A DNA stretch of 34,603 nt from Candidatus Limnocylindria bacterium (GCA_030146365.1 JASLBU010000121.1:1-34603); one strand, 5' to 3'; positions 23,968 through 33,776 are shown, counted from the first letter of the stretch. A program made the numbers and translations. The notes: a model not told the origin generated them from the letters alone.

Positions 23968-24812
23968 GCGAGCAGCCGCCCGTCGCAGGCGATGACGAAG
24001 ATGCCGAGCGGGAGCCACCGGCGGGGAAGCTGAGCGACGTCCAGGTCATCGACCTCGTGCCGGACGACCTGGGGTTGGCGCGGGCGCAGCTCGATGCCGG
24101 AAAGCCGGGGCTGGCGGAGGGGACCGTGCGGCGGCGGCTCGCGTGGCTCGAGGCGGACGGCGTCGGGCCGGATGACGAAGCGGACGCGCTCCGCACCCTG
24201 CTGGCCGAATCACTCTGGCGCCAGCGACGCCCGGCCGCGGCACGCCACGCGCTCGAGGGCGTGCGGCCGAGCAGCCCGCAACGGCGTCTGCCGATCGCGA
24301 TGCTGATCGAGGCTGAGGCGCTTGCGGCGGCGGGCGAGCACGACCGGGCGACAGGGGCGATGGAGCGCGTGATCGCCTCGATCGGCGTCGAGGCCGCCTT
24401 CGACCTGCGGTCCGGCCTGGGCGGGAGGCTCGCATGGCCCGTCCCCCGGGAGCTTCAGCCTCCTCCGGCGCGCGCGGCAAGGGCGCCGTGGGGCGATCGA
24501 CCGCCGGTGGTCGACGAGCCGTCGGAGGAGGTGCCGGTCGATGATGAGCGCATCGCGGCCGGCCGTGCCCGCATAGAGGAGGCTCGCGTCGCGTACGTTG
24601 CCGGCCAGCGTGGTCGCGGCGATGCCGAGATGTCGATCGCGGTGCGCCTGGATCCGACCCTGGCGGCCGATGGGGTGGCGATCCTGGAGCCCACCCTGGG
24701 CGGGCAGCCGCCCGCCGAGCGTCTGCTACTCTACGGCGACCTGCTCCGCGCCGCGGGACGCGAGGTCGAGGCAAACGAGGTCTACGACCGGGCCGCTGGC
24801 CAACGGGGCTGA
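23964..24812 (+). CDS. TPR-like helical protein, function unknown
   Basis: This 282-residue protein starts at the ATG overlapping the peptidase stop (ATGA). After an acidic N-terminus (GDDEDAEREP), residues of about 35-140 form helical pairs typical of tetratricopeptide-like folds: DDLGLARAQLDAGKPGLAEG, ADALRTLLAESLWRQRRPAA and IEAEALAAAGEHDRATGAM. A Pro/Arg-rich linker (about 165-185) separates a second helical part with GRARIEEARVAYVAGQRGRG and LLYGDLLRAAGREVEANEVY, again TPR-like. There is no membrane helix. It is probably a scaffold, perhaps for the M16 peptidase with which it is translationally coupled, but the partner is not known. Confidence 0.72.
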   Translation: MSEQPPVAGDDEDAEREPPAGKLSDVQVIDLVPDDLGLARAQLDAGKPGLAEGTVRRRLAWLEADGVGPDDEADALRTLLAESLWRQRRPAAARHALEGVRPSSPQRRLPIAMLIEAEALAAAGEHDRATGAMERVIASIGVEAAFDLRSGLGGRLAWPVPRELQPPPARAARAPWGDRPPVVDEPSEEVPVDDERIAAGRARIEEARVAYVAGQRGRGDAEMSIAVRLDPTLAADGVAILEPTLGGQPPAERLLLYGDLLRAAGREVEANEVYDRAAGQRG

Positions 24813-24848
24813 CACCGCCCCCACCCGAACCAGGAGCCTCACCTCGCC

Positions 24849-25316
24849 ATGCAGCGCACCCTCGTCCTCGCCAAGCCCGACGCCGTCCAGCGGGGCCTCA
24901 TCGGCGAGATCCTCGGCCGATTCGAGCGGAAGGGTCTGAAGGTCGTCGGCCTGCGGCTGCTGGCCGTGCCGCGCGAGATGGCCGAGGAGCACTACGCGGT
25001 CCACGCGGGGAAGCACTTCTACGATGGCCTCGTCGAGTTCATCACCTCCGGGCCCGTGGCCGCCTTCGCGCTCGAAGGGCCCGACGCGATCGCCGTCGTT
25101 CGACGGATGGTCGGCAGGACGATGCCGAACGAGGCGGATCCGGGGACGATTCGGGGCGATCTGGGAGTGAGCGGGCTGCGGAACCTCATTCACGCGTCCG
25201 ACGCGCCCGAGACCGCGGAGGCGGAGCTCGCGCTGTGGTTCGGTTCGGAGGCGCTGGTCGACTACGGCCGCGAGATCGACGTCTGGATCGTCGTCGAGGA
25301 GCCGCCGCGGCCCTGA
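24849..25316 (+). CDS. ndk: Nucleoside diphosphate kinase
   Basis: This 155-residue enzyme balances nucleoside triphosphates by a ping-pong transfer through a phospho-His. It starts with the typical TLVLAKPDAVQRGLIGEIL and has HYAVHAGKHFYDGLVEFI, the GRTMPNEADPGTIRGDLG segment, and the catalytic His in NLIHASDAPETAEAE. The C-terminus (GREIDVWIVVEEPPRP) is about ten residues longer than in compact homologues and lies opposite the end of lepB. AGGAG lies 12 bases before the ATG, which is longer than ideal. The 36-base gap from the TPR gene suggests possible read-through from that operon. Confidence 0.95.
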   Translation: MQRTLVLAKPDAVQRGLIGEILGRFERKGLKVVGLRLLAVPREMAEEHYAVHAGKHFYDGLVEFITSGPVAAFALEGPDAIAVVRRMVGRTMPNEADPGTIRGDLGVSGLRNLIHASDAPETAEAELALWFGSEALVDYGREIDVWIVVEEPPRP

Positions 25317-26035
25317 GCCGGCGTCAGCGCCCCGGCCGCCGCCACGAGTGGTCGCGGGCCGTCGTCCGCGGTCTCGAGCGTCGGGTAGTCCGGGCGCTCG
25401 ACGATGCCGATCCGCTCGATCGGGAAGTAGCGCAGCCACGCGCGGCCGAGAACCAGGTCGTGCGCGATCGGTCCGAACGCCCGGGAGTCCTGGCTCTCGG
25501 GGCGGTTGTCGCCCATCACGAAGTACTCCTCCTCGCCGATGATCCACGTCAGAGGGCAGTCGGGGCGGGGGCAGGTGGTGGCGGCGGTCGAGCCGTCGAC
25601 GTCGGTGACGACGTATGGCTCCTCGATGCGGACGGGGCTCTCCCCGGGACGCGTGACGAAGACCCGACCGTTCTCCAGCGTGACGGTGTCGCCCGGCATG
25701 CCGATGATGCGCTTGATGAACGGGATGCCATCCGCGGCCAATGCCGAGCCGGACGGCGGGTTGAAGACGATCACGTCACCGTAGTGATAGCCGTCGAAGC
25801 GGGTCGTCAGCTTGTCGATGAGGATGTACTCGCCGTTGACGATGGTGGGGGACATCGAACGCTGCTGCACCTCGAACGGCTGCGCCACGAAGTTGTGGAT
25901 CACCAGGTAGATCACCAGCGTCAGGACCAAGGTCTCGACGACCTCGAACGCGCAGCCCAGGGCGCGGCGCGAACCGGCGCGCTCGCCGGGGGCGGGCGCG
26001 CCGGATGGTTCGGAGTCGTCCGGGAGATAGGTCAT
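25262..26035 (-). CDS. lepB: Type I signal peptidase
   Basis: This 257-residue membrane protease removes signal peptides from exported proteins. It has a cytoplasmic N-terminus rich in Pro and acidic residues, one membrane helix at about residues 30-50, and the catalytic pair Ser60 (RSMSPT) and Lys108 (GIPFIKRIIGMPGD). Box E (YFVMGDNRPESQDSR) is intact. The C-terminus continues about 40 residues past the usual end (after ERIGIV) as a Pro/Ala/Thr-rich tail, of which the last 18 codons overlap the ndk gene tail to tail. I place the start at the ATG at 26035; the frame stays open upstream, but that sequence covers the promoter region. Confidence 0.93.
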   Translation of the reverse strand: MTYLPDDSEPSGAPAPGERAGSRRALGCAFEVVETLVLTLVIYLVIHNFVAQPFEVQQRSMSPTIVNGEYILIDKLTTRFDGYHYGDVIVFNPPSGSALAADGIPFIKRIIGMPGDTVTLENGRVFVTRPGESPVRIEEPYVVTDVDGSTAATTCPRPDCPLTWIIGEEEYFVMGDNRPESQDSRAFGPIAHDLVLGRAWLRYFPIERIGIVERPDYPTLETADDGPRPLVAAAGALTPAQGRGGSSTTIQTSISRP

Positions 26036-26066
26036 GTGGCCTGGCGTGCGGGGGACAGCGAGCGAC

Positions 26067-26093
26067 AGGATAGCGCACCCCACCGCGTACACT
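26067..26093. promoter_or_regulatory. Divergent promoters of lepB and the histidine phosphatase gene
   Basis: The 68-bp gap holds TATCCT on the minus strand (26072-26067), giving a lepB leader of about 24 nt. TACACT on the plus strand (26088-26093) lies ten bases before the ATG at 26104. Both have weak -35 regions. The second fits a leaderless or nearly leaderless message. Confidence 0.4.
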
Positions 26094-26103
26094 CCGGCCA
26101 CGC

Positions 26104-26742
26104 ATGGGCACCCTGATCCTCGTCCGACACTCGATCACCGAGGCGTCCGCCGCGGGCCGCAACCTCGGCCAGCGCACCGATCTGCCGCTCACCGACGCGG
26201 GCGTCGCGCTCGCGGAGCGGCTCGGCCGCGCGCTGGACGCGGAGCTGGCCGAGCTCCCGCACGACGAGCTGCGCATCGCCTCCAGCCCGGCCCGGCGCTG
26301 CCGGCAGACTGCCGCCGCGGTCGCCGCCGCCCTGGGCGTGCGCGACGACGCCGTTGAGGTCGAGCCCGGTCTGCTCGAGATCGATTACGGGGAGTGGGAT
26401 GGCCTGACCACGGCCGAGGCGCACCAGCGGGACCCCGAGCTCCGGGCCGCCTACGAGGCTGACCCGTACGAGACGGCCTGTCCCGGTGGCGAGAGTGGTC
26501 GGGACGTGGCCGCTCGCGCGTTCGCGGTGCTTGGGCCGATCGAGGAGTGGCTGTCCGCCGACCGCGCGCGTTGCGCCGTGGTGGTCGCCCACAACCACGT
26601 GAACCGGGTCCGCCTGTGCGCGCTCTTCGGCTGGCCGATGCGGGAGTATCGCGAGCGCCTGACCCAGGATCCGGCCGGCTACAGCCTCATCGGCTTCGGC
26701 GGCCCCACCGCCGTCGTGCGGCGTCTGAACGCCGCCCCCTGA
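26104..26742 (+). CDS. Histidine phosphatase family protein (phosphoglycerate-mutase-like)
   Basis: This 212-residue protein belongs to the histidine phosphatase superfamily. The phospho-acceptor His is in ILVRHSITE, where the usual RHG reads RHS. The other catalytic parts are SSPARRCRQTAAAVA (Arg), LLEIDYGEWDGLT (Glu) and the second His in VVVAHNHVNRVRL. This pattern is close to the CobC/PhoE/SixA-like phosphatases rather than true cofactor-dependent mutase, but the substrate cannot be told. No cobalamin synthesis gene is adjacent. It stands between two divergent or separate transcription units and is probably monocistronic. Confidence 0.88.
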   Translation: MGTLILVRHSITEASAAGRNLGQRTDLPLTDAGVALAERLGRALDAELAELPHDELRIASSPARRCRQTAAAVAAALGVRDDAVEVEPGLLEIDYGEWDGLTTAEAHQRDPELRAAYEADPYETACPGGESGRDVAARAFAVLGPIEEWLSADRARCAVVVAHNHVNRVRLCALFGWPMREYRERLTQDPAGYSLIGFGGPTAVVRRLNAAP

Positions 26743-26773
26743 GCGTTGCCGGGGCGCATGAGCCTCGCATCCC

Positions 26774-26779
26774 TATAAT
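26774..26779 (+). promoter_or_regulatory. Predicted promoter (-10) of rpoN
   Basis: A consensus TATAAT at 26774-26779 precedes a leader of about 35 nt before the rpoN ATG. GAAAGG just before the start may serve as a weak ribosome-binding site. No good -35 is seen at 16-18 bases. Confidence 0.5.
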
Positions 26780-26820
26780 CCGAGGTTCCGACTCCCCGTC
26801 AGCGCGCCCCGAAAGGTTCC

Positions 26821-28233
26821 ATGTCCATCGAGCTCAACCAGCAGCTCCAGCCGGTCATGCAGGCGAAGGTCACGCCCAAGCAGATCGCCGCGAACTACAT
26901 CCTGCAGATGAGCTCCGTCGAGCTTCAAGAGGCGATCGCGCAGGAGCTCGACGAGAACCCGGCCCTCGAGATGCAGGAGCTGCCAACCTGCCCGATCTGC
27001 GGCTCACCGATCGCCGGGAACTACTGCACCGAGTGCATGCCCCGCAAGAACGACGGAGAGGACCCTTCGCGGGTCAGCCCGGACGACCTGCCGGGCGACG
27101 GCCAGACCCGCCTGCGCGAGGAGGACGACGAGTTCGACCCGATCGCCCGCGCCGAGGCGGACTTCACGCTGGAGGATCACCTCACCTGGAACCTCCACGC
27201 GCAGCTGCCGTCGAGGTTGCATCCGGTGGCCGACCACGTGATCGGGGCGCTCGACTCCAACGGCTTCCTCACCCAGTCGGATGCCGACATCGCCGAGGCC
27301 ACCGGAGTCTCGCCGGAGGACGTGGAGCAGGTGCTCGCGGCCATGAAGGGACTGGAGCCCATCGGCATCGGCTCGCGCTCCATCACCGAGTCGCTGCTGG
27401 CCCAGATCGAGTACCTGCGTGACCTGGACGACGTGGAGGTCCCGCCGTTCGCCGAGCTGGTCGTCGGGCAGCATCTCGCGGACCTCGGGGAGCGTCGCTT
27501 CCGTGAGGTGGCAGCCGCCGTGGGCGCCACGCAGCGCGACGTCATCGCGGTGTGGGAGTTCGTGAAGGGCAACCTCAACCCGTATCCGACCGCCGCCTTC
27601 ACCGCCGCCGTGAGCGGCGAAGGCTCACGTTCGATCATCCGCCCCGACGTCCTCATCCGCGCGATCGACGGCGAGCTGCTGGTCGAGGTCGTGGAATCCC
27701 GCCGCTTCAGCCTCCACGTGGCGCCCATCTACTCGAGCCTGTCGGCGAAGCTGCGCAGCGACGACACGACCGAGGACGAGAAGCAGCACGTCAGGCAGTA
27801 CGTGGGACGGGCGAAATTCTTCATCGACAACATCAACCGCCGCCGCGCGACCATCCAGCGCATCGCCGAGTGCCTGGTCGACCGACAGCGCGACTACCTG
27901 CTCCATGGTGTGCAGCACCTCGTCTCCCTCACCCGGGCCGAGGTCGGCGATGTCATCGGCATGCACGAGTCCACCGTCAGCCGTGCCACCGCCGAGAAGT
28001 ACGTCATGATCCCGTCCGGCGAGGTCGTGCCCTTCAGCCACTTCTTCACCGCCTCGCTGGGAGTGAAGGACCAGATCAAGCGAATGATCGAGGCAGAGGA
28101 TCCGAAGCACCCGCTGTCGGACCAGGAGATCGCCGATGCGCTCGGCGCCGAGGGGATCGCACTCGCCCGCAGGACCGTCGCGAAGTACCGCGACGAGCTC
28201 CAGATCCTTCCGGCTCGCCTCCGGCATCGCTGA
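26821..28233 (+). CDS. rpoN: RNA polymerase sigma-54 factor with zinc-ribbon insert
   Basis: This 470-residue factor directs RNA polymerase to -24/-12 promoters that need an AAA+ activator. Region I is Gln/Leu-rich as expected (NQQLQPVMQAKVTPKQIAAN, ENPALEMQE). The core-binding region, the helix-turn-helix (VGDVIGMHESTVSRATAEKY) and the RpoN box ARRTVAKYR (about residues 449-457) are intact. Between region I and the core-binding part is CPICGSPIAGNYCTEC (Cys57, 60, 69, 72), a likely zinc ribbon that E. coli-type sigma-54 lacks. No enhancer-binding activator gene lies in the window. An Ig/propeller gene follows nine bases after the stop and may be cotranscribed. Confidence 0.95.
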   Translation: MSIELNQQLQPVMQAKVTPKQIAANYILQMSSVELQEAIAQELDENPALEMQELPTCPICGSPIAGNYCTECMPRKNDGEDPSRVSPDDLPGDGQTRLREEDDEFDPIARAEADFTLEDHLTWNLHAQLPSRLHPVADHVIGALDSNGFLTQSDADIAEATGVSPEDVEQVLAAMKGLEPIGIGSRSITESLLAQIEYLRDLDDVEVPPFAELVVGQHLADLGERRFREVAAAVGATQRDVIAVWEFVKGNLNPYPTAAFTAAVSGEGSRSIIRPDVLIRAIDGELLVEVVESRRFSLHVAPIYSSLSAKLRSDDTTEDEKQHVRQYVGRAKFFIDNINRRRATIQRIAECLVDRQRDYLLHGVQHLVSLTRAEVGDVIGMHESTVSRATAEKYVMIPSGEVVPFSHFFTASLGVKDQIKRMIEAEDPKHPLSDQEIADALGAEGIALARRTVAKYRDELQILPARLRHR

Positions 28234-28242
28234 CCGGCGCCG

Positions 28243-30279
28243 ATGCGCGCCGTCATCCTCCGCAGCCTGCTGGTCGTCGGGGTCGGAGCGGCCGTGCTGG
28301 CCGGCGTCCTCTACGTGGCGAGCACCGTGGACGCCCGACCGCCGGAGGTCCTCGGCATCTCCGTCACCCAGCCGGTCGCCGGTGACACCGAGCGGGCGCT
28401 GATCACCACCAGCGTGGAGGTCGCGTTCAGCGAGCCGGTCGCCGCCGGGTCCGCGGCCCAGGCGGTCACGCTCGATCCGCCAGTTGACGGGTCCGTCAGC
28501 TGGAGCGGGAGCACGCTGATCTTCACCCCGTCGGAGCCGCTCGAGCTCGAGACGGCGTACACCGTGACGGTCAGCGAGGGCGTCGTCGACGCAGCGGGCA
28601 ATCGGATCGGCGAGCTCCCCACGCCCTTCGAGTTCGAGACCGCTGGCCGTCCGACGGTCGTGGAGGCGACGCCGGCGGATGGGTCCGTCGACGTGCCGCT
28701 CGAAGGACCCATCACCATCGAGTTCTCGACACTCATGGACACCGCCGCGGTCGAGAGCGGCCTGTCCCTGCGGCCCACGTTCCCGCACGAGATCCGCTGG
28801 AGCGGCGAGATGCTCGAGATCGTGCCGACCGATCCCCTGGAACCGAACCGGGACTACACGGTCTCCATCGGCGCCGACGTGGCCGATGTGGCCGGCGTGG
28901 CCGTCGGGGAGGAGCATCAGATCGGCTTCCGAACGATCGCGCCCGGGCTGGGCATGGAGGCCCTGGTGCCGGCCGATGGCATCGACGGGGTCGCGCCGGC
29001 CACGGCGATCGCGGTCGTCTTCGATCGCCCCGTGGACCCCGATTCGGTCGAGGGCAGCGACCTCGTCATCAGCCCCGCCGTGGCGGGGAGCCTGGACGTC
29101 GTCCCGTTGCCTGACGACCCAGCCGGCGAAGAGGGCGAGACGCGCATGGTTCGCTTCACGCCGTCGGGGCCGCTGCCGGCAAACACGACGTTCGACGTGG
29201 CCCTGGCGCCAGGCATCGCCAGCACGACCGGTGGCGGCCTGGCCGAGCCACTCGAGTGGAGCTTCACCACCGGCTCGCCGCCCAGCACCATCTCGAACCA
29301 GATCACCTTCCTGTCTGACCGGGCCGGGGTCGTGAACGTGTGGGTCATGAACCCGGACGGCACCGGCGAGCGACAGCTGTCCGCCGAGCTGTCACCGATC
29401 GTCGACTATGCCGTGGCTCCCGATGGCAGCTCGCTCGTGGTCGCGGATGGCCGCCACATCGTCTACCTGCGCGCGGATGGGAGTCAGCGCCGGGTGCTGA
29501 CCGACGGCGCGCATCTCGAGTTCGACCCCGCCTATGCGCGGAACGGCCAGCGAGTGGTCTTCGGGCGCGCGGACGCCGCGTCCGGCGCCGGCCTCGGCCT
29601 CTGGGAGTGGGAGATCGGCACCGGCCGCCCGGAGGCGATCGATCTGCCGGACGACGCCCGCGCCACGCCCGGGCCCAGCGGTTCGCCATCCACCGCGGCG
29701 TCGTGGCTTCGGGCGCCCCGCTACGCGCCGGATGGGCAGGCGCTCGCCTTTGTCGACGCCGCCGGACAGATCGGCATCCTCGACCTGCGGGCGCAACGGA
29801 TCACCCGCGTGCCGCTGGCAGCCGCTGGCCCGCCGGCGTGGCTGCCGGACAGCAGTGGAATCCTGATCCCGGGGAGCCCTGCCGGCGGCGACGCAACCGT
29901 GCCGGAGGTACCAGTCCACCCGCTCACACCGGGCGGGAATGACACCGTGTACCGAATCGGTCGCGGGGCGATCCGCGCCACCGAGGCCGGGCTGTCCCCC
30001 GGCTGGCAGGTCCTGAGCATCGCGGCCGACGGCACGGTTGCGTACGTCGATCGGGCGGGCGCGCTCGGCACCGCGGGCGGCCTCGGCGACGTGACCGATC
30101 CGACCGTCGTGACCGACGCGCGCGTGCTCGGTGCGGAATTCGCACCCGGCGAGGCGGCCATGGTCGTGGTGATCGCCGCCGAGGACGAGGCCACCGGCCG
30201 GGTCGAGCGGCTGGACCTCTCGACCGGCCGGCGGACCGCGCTCGCGCCGGACGGGTCACGCCCCAGGTGGCTGCCCTGA
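28243..30279 (+). CDS. Membrane-anchored protein with three Ig-like (Big_5) domains and a TolB-like beta-propeller
   Basis: This 678-residue protein has an N-terminal hydrophobic helix (about residues 7-27) that acts as a signal anchor. Three bacterial Ig-like (SbsA/Big_5-type) domains follow at about 35-133, 135-232 and 235-346. Each has the pattern of an early acidic V-x-F-S/D-x-P strand (VAFSEPV, IEFSTLMD, VVFDRPVD) and an end such as TPFEFETAG, IGFRTIAP or WSFTTGS. The remaining 330 residues are WD40/TolB-like propeller blades (VWVMNPDGTGERQLS, IVYLRADGSQRRVLTDG, YAPDGQALAFVDAAGQIGI). It probably works outside the cell as a binding or envelope protein; the ligand is unknown. It is nine bases after rpoN. 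Confidence 0.85.
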   Translation: MRAVILRSLLVVGVGAAVLAGVLYVASTVDARPPEVLGISVTQPVAGDTERALITTSVEVAFSEPVAAGSAAQAVTLDPPVDGSVSWSGSTLIFTPSEPLELETAYTVTVSEGVVDAAGNRIGELPTPFEFETAGRPTVVEATPADGSVDVPLEGPITIEFSTLMDTAAVESGLSLRPTFPHEIRWSGEMLEIVPTDPLEPNRDYTVSIGADVADVAGVAVGEEHQIGFRTIAPGLGMEALVPADGIDGVAPATAIAVVFDRPVDPDSVEGSDLVISPAVAGSLDVVPLPDDPAGEEGETRMVRFTPSGPLPANTTFDVALAPGIASTTGGGLAEPLEWSFTTGSPPSTISNQITFLSDRAGVVNVWVMNPDGTGERQLSAELSPIVDYAVAPDGSSLVVADGRHIVYLRADGSQRRVLTDGAHLEFDPAYARNGQRVVFGRADAASGAGLGLWEWEIGTGRPEAIDLPDDARATPGPSGSPSTAASWLRAPRYAPDGQALAFVDAAGQIGILDLRAQRITRVPLAAAGPPAWLPDSSGILIPGSPAGGDATVPEVPVHPLTPGGNDTVYRIGRGAIRATEAGLSPGWQVLSIAADGTVAYVDRAGALGTAGGLGDVTDPTVVTDARVLGAEFAPGEAAMVVVIAAEDEATGRVERLDLSTGRRTALAPDGSRPRWLP

Positions 30280-30304
30280 CCGGCCGCCCGGATCGGGCGC
30301 TCCG

Positions 30305-30313
30305 TGCTAGAAT
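30305..30313 (+). promoter_or_regulatory. Extended -10 promoter of the membrane pyrophosphatase gene
   Basis: TGC-TAGAAT (30305-30313) is an extended -10 element and predicts a transcript start near 30320, with a leader of about 110 nt. A short hairpin just upstream (CGCCCG 30285-30290 with CGGGCG 30294-30299) follows the preceding gene but has no T-run. Confidence 0.5.
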
Positions 30314-30323
30314 CCGCGCGCCT

Positions 30324-30360
30324 CGCTGGCGGGTCTCCTGAGGAGTCCACCCCGCCGGCG
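30324..30360 (+). promoter_or_regulatory. 5'-end hairpin in the pyrophosphatase leader
   Basis: CGCTGGCGGG (30324-30333) pairs with CCCGCCGGCG (30351-30360), ten base pairs with one G/U. CTCC and GGAG can pair inside the 17-base loop. It is followed by TTTCGCGTGTGTTTC, a broken T-rich stretch. It would form within a few bases of the predicted transcript start, so it may protect the 5' end or act as a weak attenuator. Confidence 0.5.
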
Positions 30361-30429
30361 TTTCGCGTGTGTTTCATATCGGTCTGAGCGTGCCCCGCTG
30401 TGCGGCCGCCGGCCTTCAACGGAGGATCC

Positions 30430-32631
<2,202 letters not shown>

Positions 32632-32638
32632 GACCCAC

Positions 32639-32673
32639 CGGGCGCCGAAGGGCTGCGGCCCGTTCGGCGCCCG
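32639..32673. other. Strong stem-loop between hppA and uppP
   Basis: CGGGCGCCGAA (32639-32649) pairs perfectly with TTCGGCGCCCG (32663-32673), and GGGC/GCCC pair inside. There is no T-run, and the uppP ribosome-binding site (AGGTGA) begins three bases after the stem. It is probably an mRNA-processing or stability element between two cotranscribed genes, or a partial terminator. Confidence 0.6.
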
Positions 32674-32683
32674 CAGGTGAGCC

Positions 32684-33529
32684 ATGGACATCGTCATCCA
32701 GGCAGCGCTCGTGGGGCTCCTCCAGGGACTGACCGAGTTCATCCCGATCAGCTCGTCCGCGCACCTCGAGCTCGCCCCCTGGATCGCCGGCTGGGAGTCG
32801 GACCGCCTGGTGGGCAGCCTGGCCTTCGACGTCTTCCTCCATCTCGGCACGCTGGTCGCGCTGCTCGTCTACTTCTTCCGCGACTGGCTGCGCTACATCG
32901 GCGCGTGGTTCGCCAGCGTCGGGGAGCGGCGAATCGGCGGCGATCCGGACCGCCGCATCGCGTGGCTGCTGGTGCTGGCGACGATCCCGGCCGCGATCAT
33001 CGGGTTCGCGCTGGAGGGCCTGATCGAGGACGCCTTCCACGGCGATAACGACGGCGCCCGGCTGGCCATCGCCGCCTTCCTCGTCGTGGGGGCGACCGCA
33101 CTATGGCTCGCCGACCGGTTCGGGAGCCGTCGCCATGGCCTGGAGCAGCTCACGACGCGCAGCGCCGTCGCCATCGGCTTCAGCCAGGCGCTGGCGCTCC
33201 TGCCGGGCATCAGCCGCTCCGGCGCTACCATCACCGCCGGCCTGGCCCTGGGCCTCGATCGCGAATCGGCCGCGCGCTTCAGCTTCCTGCTGGCCACGCC
33301 AATCACGCTCGGGGCCGGCCTCTACGGCTCCCGCCGCCTCTTCGAGACGAGCCTCTCGAGTACCGAATGGCTGGCCATCGGGGTCGGCTTCGTCGTCGCC
33401 GCGCTCTCGGGGCTGGTGGCCATCGGGTTCCTGCTGGCGTGGCTTCGACGCCGCTCCGTGGCCGTGTTCAGCGCGTACCGCATCGCCTTCGCGGCCGTGA
33501 TCGTGATCCTGGTGCTGGTGGGGCGCTGA
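32684..33529 (+). CDS. uppP: Undecaprenyl-diphosphatase (UppP/BacA family)
   Basis: This 281-residue membrane enzyme removes a phosphate from undecaprenyl pyrophosphate so that the carrier lipid can be reused in cell-wall synthesis; it also underlies bacitracin tolerance. The first catalytic motif reads LTEFIPISSSAHL (Glu18, His27), with Ala where many homologues have Gly (SSSGHL). The second is PGISRSGATITAGL, with the catalytic Arg178. Seven or eight membrane helices are predicted. The ATG at 32684 follows AGGTGAGCC. It is 52 bases downstream of the pyrophosphatase gene and probably cotranscribed, with a strong hairpin between. The next promoter starts 13 bases after its stop. Confidence 0.95.
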   Translation: MDIVIQAALVGLLQGLTEFIPISSSAHLELAPWIAGWESDRLVGSLAFDVFLHLGTLVALLVYFFRDWLRYIGAWFASVGERRIGGDPDRRIAWLLVLATIPAAIIGFALEGLIEDAFHGDNDGARLAIAAFLVVGATALWLADRFGSRRHGLEQLTTRSAVAIGFSQALALLPGISRSGATITAGLALGLDRESAARFSFLLATPITLGAGLYGSRRLFETSLSSTEWLAIGVGFVVAALSGLVAIGFLLAWLRRRSVAVFSAYRIAFAAVIVILVLVGR

Positions 33530-33542
33530 GGACCAGTCACCT

Positions 33543-33571
33543 TTGACTTCATGCCGGGCCGGACCTACAAT
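33543..33571 (+). promoter_or_regulatory. Sigma-70-type promoter of greA
   Basis: TTGACT (33543-33548) and TACAAT (33566-33571) are separated by exactly 17 bases, five of six matches in each box. This is the best -35/-10 pair in the window. Transcription should start near 33578, about 200 nt before greA, with a terminator-like hairpin in between. Confidence 0.75.
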
Positions 33572-33623
33572 CTGGCGGCCGTCGGGCCGACCGCACGGCA
33601 CCTGGCTCATACGGGGACAGCCA

Positions 33624-33686
33624 GCTTCAGGAGACGCCGCCACCGTGTCGACCGACCGAGGCGGGGCCTGGAGCATTTTTGTTATT
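33624..33686 (+). terminator. Intrinsic terminator inside the greA leader (putative attenuator)
   Basis: GCTTCAGG (33624-33631) pairs with CCTGGAGC (33667-33674, one G/T pair), and above it CCGCC (33637-33641) pairs with GGCGG (33660-33664) around an 18-base loop. The stem is followed by ATTTTTGTTATT (33675-33686). It lies about 100 nt after the predicted transcript start and 90 bases before the greA ATG. It may also catch read-through from uppP. Confidence 0.65.
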
Positions 33687-33776
33687 CACCACTGCCGCGG
33701 TTCCCAGCGTTCGGCATCACCCGAGCCGGATACGCCTTCCAGAGGCACCGTTGGAGATGAGGGGGCCTGGACGAGC

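Noticed and set aside
30285..30299. Short GC hairpin after the Ig/propeller gene as its terminator
   Set aside because: The loop is only three bases and no T-run follows; it may be chance in this GC range, so it is mentioned only with the hppA promoter.
33543..33776. A 78-codon in-frame N-terminal extension of GreA
   Set aside because: No stop codon interrupts it, but it would be translated from promoter and terminator sequence, and GreA proteins begin at the position matching 33777.
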